Shown: positions 12,751 to 22,209 of the stretch, one piece after another
Layout: each line of letters begins with the position of its first letter
Position numbering within the stretch: the stretch's first letter is position 1
Assembly (NCBI RefSeq): GCF_910592395.1
Contig: NC_088318.1
Span: 18,228,349-18,292,348, forward strand
Direction: 5' to 3'
Length of the DNA stretch: 64,000 nt
From: Lineus longissimus
Lineage: Eukaryota; Nemertea; Pilidiophora; Heteronemertea; Lineidae
Notes under the pieces: model-generated
Database searches by the model: none
Seen by the model: the letters and a program-made list of their open reading frames with translations, nothing else
Told to the model about the DNA's origin: nothing
Made by a program: the position numbers and the translations under genes

Positions 12751-13293
12751 ATGGCGCAAAACCTGTTACCCCGCGGAGCGAAATTCAGTCGTGATTCAAC
12801 TCCATCTAGGATGTCAATCCAAGAAGAGAGCTCAGACAACGAGAATGAAAGTCCGAGATTTTCCGTTTCTCGGCGCCAAAATCGTCATTGGAAAACCCCA
12901 AGCACGATGAAGGACCGAAAATCGGAGGCGTCGCAGAAGTTAGAGAACACGTACCAGCTTGGACCGGAATCGGGCGACAAGTTAAAGGTCGGGTTTGCTA
13001 AGACAATCATGCATGGGATCATGGAGGCTGCCCTGAAAGATTTGGAGTACGACAACAAGATTTGCGCACGCATGAGCACGCGGATTGCTGACGAAATCAA
13101 GGGACGTTTGAAGCACTCTCTGAAGAGGTATAAGATCGTCTGCTATGTGACGATTGCGCAATCGGACAGTCAGGGACTTGAGATGACGTCTCGCGCTGTT
13201 TGGGATCCGAGATGGGACAGCTTTTCGACGGCGAGATATCAAAATTCTTCTCTTGTTGCTGTTTCGACAATTTATGCACTTTATTTTGAATAG
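12751..13293 (+). CDS. DYNLT4/5: Tctex1-type dynein light chain, DYNLT4/5-like
   Basis: A complete single-exon gene of 180 aa. Residues 1-65 are a polar tail rich in Ser, Arg and Glu. Residues about 66-180 form a Tctex1 domain, recognisable from NTYQLGP, the helix IADEIKGRLK, the strand RYKIVCYVTI, SRAVWDPRWDSF and the C-terminal NSSLVAVSTIYALYFE. The family forms dimeric light chains that bind the dynein intermediate chain and cargo, and several members act in cilia. Length and C-terminus match vertebrate DYNLT5 (TCTEX1D1, about 180 aa), while lack of introns recalls DYNLT4. The frame is intact and the family ending is exact, so it is not an obvious pseudogene. The assignment within DYNLT4/5 is uncertain. 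Confidence 0.85.
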   Translation: MAQNLLPRGAKFSRDSTPSRMSIQEESSDNENESPRFSVSRRQNRHWKTPSTMKDRKSEASQKLENTYQLGPESGDKLKVGFAKTIMHGIMEAALKDLEYDNKICARMSTRIADEIKGRLKHSLKRYKIVCYVTIAQSDSQGLEMTSRAVWDPRWDSFSTARYQNSSLVAVSTIYALYFE

Positions 13294-13667
13294 ACATCAG
13301 ATTTTGCCAGAAGGAAAAGGGAAGCATGGGTTGCAATTTGAACAGTCATCAAACTGCGAAGACGTCATGGCTCCGGCCAGGATTGATTGTTTAGAGACGG
13401 TCCATGTTTCAAACAATTATGGGATTCGATGCAGCAGCTCCATGGATTCCAGTTACTTAAATAGGGGATTTCGCACCTTTTCTCCGGCGTTGAAATTACA
13501 CATTCTCATTTCTTGTCATAAGTCCGGCGCAGATAAATTATCCAGATTTGCCGCGCCCTGATGAATATGTGTGAATGTTTACCTAGATCCCAAACCTAAT
13601 ATGTCTCTCCAAATCACAGCCGGTGTAAAAGTAAAAAGTGTCCCCCCTGGAAAAAGTGTCCGGCCCT

Positions 13668-13780
13668 ATTGTATTCTGCAATATGGTTCTATAGAGACCC
13701 TGACCGTCAATAGCTCAGAGATTGAAGCGCATAATATAATCCTTTGTTCCCGGACATTTTATCCTAGGACATTTTAAACT
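13668..13780 (+). repeat. Dispersed repeat D, copy 1
   Basis: About 110 bp nearly identical to 48040-48150. Both run from ttgtattctgcaatatgg through cctgaccgtcaatagctc to tcctaggaca, where the similarity stops. The 48-kb copy is the right flank of the minisatellite block, so this looks like the solo end of the same element. Confidence 0.75.
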
Positions 13781-13865
13781 TCTACACCGGCACAGTGAGC
13801 ATCGTTAGAATGGATTCCAAGAGAATCGACTCGAACTTTAGAACAAATACGCCATGTCGCTGACA

Positions 13866-14290
13866 TCATTGGCGCCAAAAACTATTTCTTTTGACCCTGT
13901 TGACCTCGATTCTGAAAACTTTTTCAAAAAGGCCATTCAAACGTAAAGTCAACTGTCAGCATTATCTTTTATGTCACTGAGGTATATGAATACGATATAT
14001 TGAGAAAGATCTGTACAAATATCGAAATATAAGATTACTTGGAACAACATGTATTTCGTCCAATCTGCCACCTGCGCGAACTTGTCACAATTGCGGCGCG
14101 TTTTCAATATGGCGACGGCGTGAATGGTATTAGAGGGATGTCATCTAGTCATGCATCACCTGGCTCGTTGACAACAGGCAAATAAAATCCCCACTTGCAC
14201 ATGAAAGCCTTGACGGTATAGCACTTAGAGTGTTTGACTGTGGTTCGGCTGGTCACGAGTTCGAATCCCGGTGAATCTGCCACATTTTTT
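13866..14290 (+). mobile_element. Dispersed element A with tRNA-like 3' part, copy 1
   Basis: Opens with a segment also found at 15035-15200 and 36480-36650 (shared core aaaactttttcaaaaagg, then attcaaacgt). It ends in a tRNA-like stretch with a B-box-type ggtcacgagttcgaatccc. The copy at 15035-15372 has the same order of parts. I read it as a composite SINE-like, non-autonomous retroelement; the class is inferred. Confidence 0.6.
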
Positions 14291-14665
14291 TCTCTTTTTC
14301 TCTTTTTTCTTTATTATCGTGTTATCTATTCATTCATGTTCATGTTATTATTTTCATTATGATCATTGTCATTATTATGTCTTGAAGAAAACCACCGAAA
14401 CAAACCTTTTCAAACTGCAGCACGCACTGATTCCGTGCGTTCGAGAACTTCCTAGGATGGTACGGGTTCGACTCCCGGTGAATCTGCCACATTTTTTTCT
14501 CTTTTTTCCTTTTGTTATCGTGTTATCTATTCATTCATGTTCATGTTATTATTTTCATTATGATCATTGTCATTATTATGTCTTGATGAAAAAACCACCG
14601 AAACAAACCTTTTCAAACTGCAGCACGCACTGATTCCGTGCGTTCGAGTACTTCCTAGGATGATT
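14265..14665 (+). repeat. Tandem duplication of about 200 bp
   Basis: Two adjacent copies, about 14265-14466 and 14467-14665. Each starts at cccggtgaatctgccac, contains a long pyrimidine/AT stretch, and ends with gcacgcactgattccgtgcg and cttcctaggatg. They differ by small indels and a few substitutions, which suggests a recent local duplication at the element tail. Confidence 0.8.
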
Positions 14666-14817
14666 CGTATCAGCAGCAAGATTTCTCGAGGCTACATTTG
14701 GGTGGAAAAGTATTTCTGTCAGACCGTGACTTTTCCAATCAGAAATAGTTAAAGTGCATACTGAGATTCAGGCTTTTTATACTCTTTTATACTTTTATAG
14801 GTTGGTTGTTCTGTTCT

Positions 14818-14838
14818 GGGGGGGGGGGGGGGGGGGGG
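14818..14838 (+). repeat. 21-base G run
   Basis: Uninterrupted G homopolymer on the plus strand. It can form G-quadruplexes and its length is likely to vary or be mis-sequenced. Confidence 0.9.
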
Positions 14839-15034
14839 CACTGCTGATGCGTGTACTTTATTTTAGGGGAAGGTTGGATGTCGTCTCGAACTGAACCCAA
14901 AACTTTTGATCCAACCATTACAATTCTCCTACACATCCTTAGCTGGACGACCTATGCGTAAAATATTAAAGGGAAGTTATCCCCAATTTTATTAATTTGT
15001 GGGTTAAAGGGAATTATACGTGAATCATACAAAT

Positions 15035-15372
15035 GACCCTGTTGACCTCGCTTCTAAAAACTTTTTTGAGAAAGACATTCAAACATTAAAATCAACTACG
15101 AACATTATCTATAATATCACCGAGCTATATAAATGCGATATATCAAGAAATATCGGTCGCATTATCGAATTATACGGTTAGCTTAGAACTATTTGTACCC
15201 AATTACCCTTCCGCCAGCGTAACCTCGTCACAATCATGGCGCTTCTTCAATATGCCGACGACTTGACCAACGAAAATCCCGGTCTACCATAAAGCCTTGA
15301 TGGCCTCGGCGGTTAGACGGTTGCACTGTGGAATGGTTGGTCACGAGTTCGAACCCCGGCTAATCTATTTTT
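15035..15372 (+). mobile_element. Dispersed element A with tRNA-like 3' part, copy 2
   Basis: Second copy of the element at 13866-14290, in the same orientation about 1.15 kb away. It carries the gaccctgttgacctcg opening and ends in a tRNA-like region with an A-box-like ggcctcggcggttagacgg and a B-box-like ggtcacgagttcgaacccc, followed by a T-rich tail. Confidence 0.6.
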
Positions 15373-16527
15373 TCGAGCTTTTTTGAAAAATGTTCTCGTT
15401 ATTATTCATTCATGTACGTTTATCAGGCGCAGATCCAAGCGGGTGCACCAGACGCACGGTTCCTAATTGATGTAAACGTTTTTAATATACCACTCATGAA
15501 ATTTTGGAACACACCTGTCCAGGAATTTTGATCAGAAATGCAGAGCACGCTCCCTCTTCTTCCAGTTCCTAGATTCGCTGTCCCTCTTACACCATCATCT
15601 TATACCAATATGAATATTATCACGAAGAAAATCCCTTCACCCGAACTTTTGAGAAGCAGGTACCTGGAGCGCGGAGACCTCACACATAGGGAAATCTCAC
15701 ATAGGGAACTCACGATCAGGGAAGTCATTTCAGTGCATCAAGGCGGCTGTGTACACTTACACCTGGATTGCGAAATGAAAGCAGGTTAAACACAAGGTGT
15801 TAATTCTTCAGTCTTGAGTTTGGCGGAGAAAACTAATCTTACATAAGTCCCAGAACAATATCATATGTCTTTATGGCAATATTTATTACTTGTACCCAGT
15901 ACAGTGACGTTCTATCCAATATTCTTTGAGGCTGTTGGAGAGACTTCTTGTCTAAACAGTGCCATTTTGCCCCCTCTAAGACATACATTGGTAACTAATC
16001 ATCCTCATCATCATCATTACCGGCGTCGTAACCCTATTGGAATTTTGCCGGAGGTATGGAGTCCACTATAGGCTTTTAGTCTCATCCGACAGACCCTCGA
16101 CTATTTCAAGATGAGAGTATGTAAATGATACGCAAACGGTAAACCAATGAAAGGCCAGTATCTATTGAACCTTACAAGTAATTTGGGGGCCTTGAAACTC
16201 CTTATATTTATCAATGAAACCTTATTCCCGCCTAAGGTTTTGACCGGGCCGTCCAAAACTCCCCATTTTTTGGCGGGCCCTTCCCTTTAATATACGTGTT
16301 GTGAAGAGCCATGAATTTTAGTTCCTTGAAAGCTAATGAATTGACTGCGAAATGAACGCAGTTGAACACAATGTGAATAATTCAGTCTCGGTTTCGCCGT
16401 TACACGTTAGTTACATAGGGCCATAGGATTGGGATAGGCGTTCACGTTGCATGGCGTTTCGGGGGATTTGCGAAAAATGCCTATTAGTGCCGAGTGTTGC
16501 CCGAGCTTCAGGATCAAACTCATCCCA

Positions 16528-16580
16528 GCACTAGTGCCCAGTGCCGAAATTATGAAATCAGCGCCTCTAGTGTCAAGATT
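16528..16580 (+). repeat. Dispersed element fragment B
   Basis: The stretch from agtgccgaaatt to agcgcctctagtgtcaagat is shared with 36728-36776. At 36.5 kb it lies downstream of an A segment, so A and B are probably parts of one longer element. Confidence 0.55.
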
Positions 16581-16599
16581 GCTTCACGATGTGCTCCGC

Positions 16600-16660
16600 C
16601 ACACCCACTTACCACGTGGCGATGTTTACAGCGGAAGTGACATCACGACCACCTTGCAAC
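16600..16660 (+). promoter_or_regulatory. Candidate POGLUT2/3 core promoter
   Basis: About 220 bp upstream of the POGLUT start. It holds a CACGTG E-box (accacgtggc, 16611-16620) and an ETS-type CGGAAGTGA (16632-16640) followed by catcacg. It lies just after element fragment B. Assigned by position and motifs only. Confidence 0.3.
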
Positions 16661-16857
16661 CTCGTTTATCAGATTACATTTTGTACCCATATGTAGGGTA
16701 AGATGCACACATAGTTTACCTGGTAACGAAGATGCAAATGTTTGCGGTGCTGTCGAATCTCTGTTTCGATGTCGTATTTAATCACTGTTTCTAAGCTACA
16801 CGATTCATGTCTGCTCAAATTCGTTGTTTAAAGTTAATAATAATACACTATAGAATC

Positions 16858-19800
16858 ATGGGAGGAAGTTGTCAGTATTTGATCTTGTTGATCTGTTGTG
16901 TTTTTGTTGGTCGAACTTTGAGCTCGAACAGTCCCAAGTCTCGAGCGTTGAACCCAAGAAAATGCCTTGTTTGGGGGCCTGGTTTGGATCCAGAAACTGT
17001 GCTCCCAGCAAGGTATTTCTTTATCCAGCTCGTGGATTTCGATGGACAGAAGTGAGTTTAGTATCAGTTATAGTACCCATCTCCACATACCTCATGTAAA
17101 GATTTAATTCTTTTGTAGAAGTCTGATCCTGCTGAGCCTTTCATCTCCCTGACCGACCATAACCATTGCTTGCCTTGTCCTTTCCCGTTCGCTGGCCTTG
17201 GGCTAGTTTGGGTCCGACACATGATGTCCTTGGAGAGGTCAAATTAAATAATACAACAAAGTGAGGAGTGTCCTAAACGAAGAGATGTCCTGTGCTGCTG
17301 ACATATGTGTCCGCTTAGGCAGGTTTCAGTGGCCTATTTGGAAGGGAATTGCTTGGTCTCAGTACTAGAAGATAAAAGCAAAAGGTCATTTTGTAATTTC
17401 AAGCCTGATAGTTAATAATGTTTTTCCACTCCAGTTTCACCGATTCCATTGGTGAGAAAGAAATATCTGTGGATATTGTCCGGGCAAGAACTGGTGAAAG
17501 GGCACGCATTTGGACGCAAGTGTTAGATCGCCATGATGGGTCGTACATTGTGCGATACAAGTTGTATGAAACTTATGAAGACCTCAAGATCAATGTGTAC
17601 TACATCTCACAACACCTGGCCCATTCACCTTACAAATTAAGAGGTAATTATTTATTTCATAAAAAAACTATTTCGATTAGTAGGCCCTAGTTCTTCCATG
17701 AAGTTATTTCATTGCTGTCATGATGCAAAGCTGTAATTTCAACGACAATGACAGCAATTTTAATTTTACCACCTTAAATTCATAGGTATTAGTAATATTT
17801 TGCTATAATTGTTGAGGTTGATGTTACCGATATATGATTTATACTTCAGGCCCTGTTTACAGTGAAGATTGCTACTGTCCAGAATCTGATCGCACCAAAT
17901 GGATGAGAGCCATGAAATGTCCAAAAAGATATGACCAGATCAAAAGAGACCTGTCTTTATTTTCAAAGATTGACATGAAAGCTGTTGAAAAGGAGGCCAT
18001 TGCAAGATACAACCAAAGGGGTTCTCACAGTTTATGTCATTATTCAATCATTGATAATAAGGTATGTCTTGGTCGACTAGGGGAGGAGTGGGAGTGTAGA
18101 GTCCTGACTGAGAAGTTGTGGGTTCAAATCCCATCAGAGGCACTTTAGTTATTCCCATAAGAGTTCAAAAGTTATGTGAGTGCTTAGAAGTCTCTGGGCT
18201 GACAAAGCGCTATGAGCAAAGTCCTGTCCATGAGATGGTAGAGAAACAGCTTACTCTGGCTCATTTGATCTAAATTCAGATGATCAGCTATCCAGCTCGC
18301 TGCCTTTAATAGGTTTGAGCTTGCAAATACACAACTGGTAAAAAGATGTTGAAACGTTAATTTGCTCAATCACTTTGTTTTCATTTCCTTTCAGATTTAT
18401 AGGAAAACACATGGTGAGCATGTTGGATTCAAGATGTTTATGGATAATATACTTTTATCTTTGGCTAGGAAGGTAAGGCAGTATTGATTTCTATTTCGCT
18501 TCTCTTTTTAACAGTATCCAGATTTGAATAAGGATTTGAGATTCCAAGATTCAAACAATATGTTAGATGTATTCTTCTGCATCTCTAGGTTTTTTCGAAA
18601 TTCAAGAAAACAAAACGTTCCCGACAATTGAGTGGTTAACAGTATGCTTGTTGGAATACTAGTCACTGCAGGCTTAGGAATTTGTGAGAGATAACTTTGT
18701 ATTTCTGTTACAACTTTGGTATATCTTGTTTTATAATGTTTGTCAAATCATTTCAGGTGAAACTACCCGACATGGAGTTCATAGTGAACTTAGGAGACTG
18801 GCCTCTTGTAACAAAGAAGCGAGCTGACCCACCAATTCCTATTTTCTCATGGTGTGGATCAGACGACACAAATGACATCGTCATGCCTACTTATGACATC
18901 ACTGAAGCCACCTTGGAGACAATGGGAAGGTAGGGGAGTTTATACTTCTGGGCTAAATTTTGAACCACGGAATGTATCATTAGAATGTTCCTCCTGAACT
19001 GCCAGAGATATCTGTGACGTTATAACAGAGTGGTCACAAGCCATCGTAAAGTATACATATTTTTCAGGGTGATGCTAGATATGTTATCAGTGCAGGCAAA
19101 TACAGGGCCAAAGTGGGACAACAAAACTGCACAAGGATTCTTTAGAGGACGTGATAGCCGCCAGGAACGACTAGACCTGGTAAAATTATCACGGAAACAT
19201 CCAGGCATCCTCGATGCCAAGCTGACCAACATGTTTTTCTTCAAGCATAATAAGGAGGAGGTTGGAGAGCTTGTCAAGCATATATCGTTCTTTGATTTCT
19301 TTAAGGTTAGTTTCATCCTCGGCGTTAAAATCAATCAAGGTCATTCTCAATTACCTCAGTATGTCCGGTGATCATTTCAAATGGAAAATCCATTAGCCGT
19401 GTTCTGGCTATAATTGGCTTTCAGCTGAAACAGAAGTGGTGTGCAATATTGCCTTGGAATCAACACCAAAGGCATTTATGTGAACAAAACATTTTGTCAT
19501 TGATCATTGGCTCAATCATGATCATGACTTCACCTTTTGACACTTGTAGTCCAGCAGCAGAAGCTGTTGAGGTCATTGGTTCAGTGAGTGTAACGAAGCT
19601 CAATATTGACTTTTAATGTCACTAATATCCTTTGCTTCCTTCAATGCCTCCTTCTTTCTTGTTTCAGTACAAATACCAGATCAGCCTTGATGGCACCGTC
19701 GCAGCGTATCGATTACCATACCTGCTGGCAGGTGACGCTGTTGTCTTCAAACAGGACTCGCCGTATTATGAATACTTTTACAAGGATCTCATTCCACACG

Positions 19801-21052
19801 AACATTACATTCCAATCAAAAGAGATATCAGTGATGTTCTGGACAAGATACAGTGGGCTAAAGATAATGATGAGGAGGTAATCACGTTTGAAAAACCTCG
19901 TTACTCGAGTTTGACAAACCCAAACCCTGGGACCTCAGAGTCACCCTAAGCTCTCCCGAACCCCACTTGAACAATATTAAAGAACTGATCAAACTGACTG
20001 CCCTTACTACTCAATCACTGATGAACAAATCAATGTTTAATGGAGTCCCGGGCCGCAGAGATGCTATGATTGTTATATTACAATAATTTCCAATATGAAG
20101 TCTTGACTAAAGTTGCCCAGACCAGACGTTGCAAGCTGCTCAATTTCTAGAAGTATTTTTATTTTGCAGGCCCGCCAGATAGCAAAAAATGCCCAGAAAT
20201 ATGTCCAGGATCACCTTTTAGCTGATGAAATTTTTTGCTACCACATGGTGCTATTTGAGGTGAGAAGTAAAGTCAATATTCTCTAATTTGGCTTGAAAAG
20301 GAGAATCTTTCCAAAAAAGCCATTCAACACAAAAAGACAACTGATATGTGTTTTCACAGCCCCTTTGGGTATAGCTGTTTCACTCTCTGAAAACTTGCCA
20401 TTATTCGTAAAGCCATTTGTAAAATTATCATCAAAACTTAAATTTGGTTTGAAAAATGCTGTAAACCATGTTGTTTCATAGATTTTGTTTTAATTCTTTT
20501 TCAGGAATACTCAAAGCTTTTAGTGTCGAAGCCTCATATCTATAAAGAAATGGAGCGTGTTGACCAACCAACATCTCGTAATCCCTGCCGCTGTCATCAC
20601 CCTGATAGTAATGATGTGGTAAGTCCAAAGAGAAAACACCCTGCCTGTTAAGTAGTCTTAGGTCAGGCCCTAAAAGATCAAAGAGATTGCATTGGCCTGT
20701 TTTAAAGATCTCGGTCAGAAACTCTTGTAGCACACAACAAGTAGTCAACAAGGTACTGCTTGACGCCATTACTTTGGGGACTTGGGTACAAAGGCGATGA
20801 TGGCGTCCTTGTCTATGACCTACTGGCTTTGTTTATAAGAGGTATTCTCTTTATTTTCATCCTGAAGATATAACTGTTCTGATGTGATTTTGTTGTCAAA
20901 ACTATATACATGTATGACATTGTGACGAAGACCGAGACTGAAGAGTGATTGGCCCATTAGAATCGATTGTTCATGTCTCTATATTTATTAGCAGATAGTT
21001 GTCATATCTGATTTTTTTTTTCTGTTTTTTTCAGAGACGAGATGAACTTTGA
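16858..21052 (+). CDS. POGLUT2/3: Protein O-glucosyltransferase 2/3 (KDELC1/2), ER-resident
   Basis: Ten coding exons: 16858-17051, 17435-17643, 17850-18061, 18395-18472, 18757-18929, 19068-19305, 19668-19877, 20170-20259, 20505-20618, 21035-21052. The joined frame is 511 aa; human POGLUT2 and POGLUT3 are 502 and 507. Residues 1-22 are a signal peptide. A filamin-type domain follows ([20 protein letters not shown] to about residue 140). The rest is a CAP10 glycosyltransferase domain with [10 protein letters not shown]-like [48 protein letters not shown] and [16 protein letters not shown]. The last exon codes only RRDEL and stop, a KDEL-type ER retrieval signal. The family adds O-glucose to EGF repeats of Notch and fibrillins, at a Ser between Cys3 and Cys4. 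POGLUT2 and POGLUT3 are a vertebrate duplication, so one pro-orthologue is expected. Confidence 0.93.
18066..18150 (+). mobile_element. tRNA-derived SINE-like fragment
   Basis: In POGLUT intron 3. It has a tRNA-like layout ending in a B-box-like gtgggttcaaatcccatc. The anticodon arm is not convincing and nothing suggests a functional tRNA gene. Confidence 0.4.
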
Positions 21053-22209
21053 CATGCTTGCTCTTCTTGCCACAGACCTTTCATAGACCTGTTATGTACT
21101 GAAGCAAATAAGAGAGACTGTTTATATTGGGAAAGAGTTAGAGTCCCAAGAGTGCTGTGGTCTTGGAGCCTGATACGTCAAGATGCACTTGCAGATGCTG
21201 CCTCTTATCAGGGATCAAAGTCACATCAATGCAGGTTCACTGCACTGGGTAAAAACACTGTTGAATCTTCCACCCAGCAAACTCTACAGTTGCCCCAATT
21301 GACAGACTGGAAGGAGGCCAGGATCTTTAGCTGTTATTGTGGACATTTTAGGTTGTATTCTGTGATAATTTAACATGTTTGGAAGAAGAAAGAGTGCAGC
21401 TTGAAAGCTTGTTATTTGAATACTCGGCCTTGCCACTTGTTACATGTACCTTATTTGGTGTGATGGAGACTGATTGCAGCTAAGGACTGATTGTGTCTTC
21501 GGGATGTCATTTACCTACCATAGCTGCAGCACATAGTTTATAATCAATATATTGGTGTGGGTCACTGATGTTATCGAGCTCGGTCTTGCCACTGCTTATC
21601 AATGTTTTACCATATCACTGATGTACAAATAAGTTCTCTTATTTTGGCAGATTACTTTGCCTTTTCATAAGTTTCCTGCAGATTTAGGGTGTTACTAATT
21701 TGGAAAAGGTTCAGGCTTTCTGCCGTATGTAGTTCTTTTGTGTATATCTTTTTGTATTTGCGAAAATAGTTTTGATACGTTTTCATTCCCTTCCATTTAC
21801 ATTGCTTCCTCTGGGGTCGGTTTAGCAATGAATTTTTAAGAACCTACAGAATATGCATTGTTTCATTTTATACATTATGAGTTGTTGGCTCGCACGCATG
21901 TTATGTTTATTTTAGTTATAATCTACTGCTAACAAGCAACTCAGTATATTTCGCTCACTTTCCCTTTCTACTTATCTAAATGTATTCTTTCCACAATACT
22001 TTATCATGTACAATGTATCAATGTATCATTGATGTATCACTGCTTTTACAAGTCAATAAAACGGAACACATATTTTCAGGTGAATTCATAAAGAACATGT
22101 TGTTTATTGTTACATTCTCTTTTCTATAGGACACATGCCGTCCAAAGCTAGACCACTTTGTCTACAATACACATGTACATGTACTTGCTACAATACTAGT
22201 TGCACCGTG
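21053..22209. other. Converging 3' UTRs of POGLUT2/3 and FDXACB1
   Basis: The POGLUT 3' UTR runs about 1 kb to an AATAAA at 22055-22060. The FDXACB1 transcript, on the minus strand, has its AATAAA at 22108-22103. Cleavage 10-30 bases past each signal would place the two transcript ends next to or across each other. Confidence 0.6.

Larger units (their letters stand above)
13294..16857. other. Mobile-element-rich intergenic region
   Basis: A 3.6-kb gap between the Tctex1 gene and POGLUT2/3. It is packed with element fragments (13668-13780, 13866-14290, 14265-14665, 15035-15372 and 16528-16580), a 21-base G run (14818-14838) and the likely POGLUT promoter near 16610-16640. The only AATAAA I see soon after the Tctex1 stop is at 14181-14186, inside an element. 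No protein gene was found. Confidence 0.6.

Noticed and set aside
14271-14633. 120-codon plus-strand frame
   Set aside because: It runs through the tandemly duplicated pyrimidine-rich element tail and encodes low-complexity Phe/His/Tyr repeats.
15290-15372. Possible functional tRNA gene
   Set aside because: It has A- and B-box-like words but no convincing cloverleaf or anticodon stem, and belongs to a multi-copy element.
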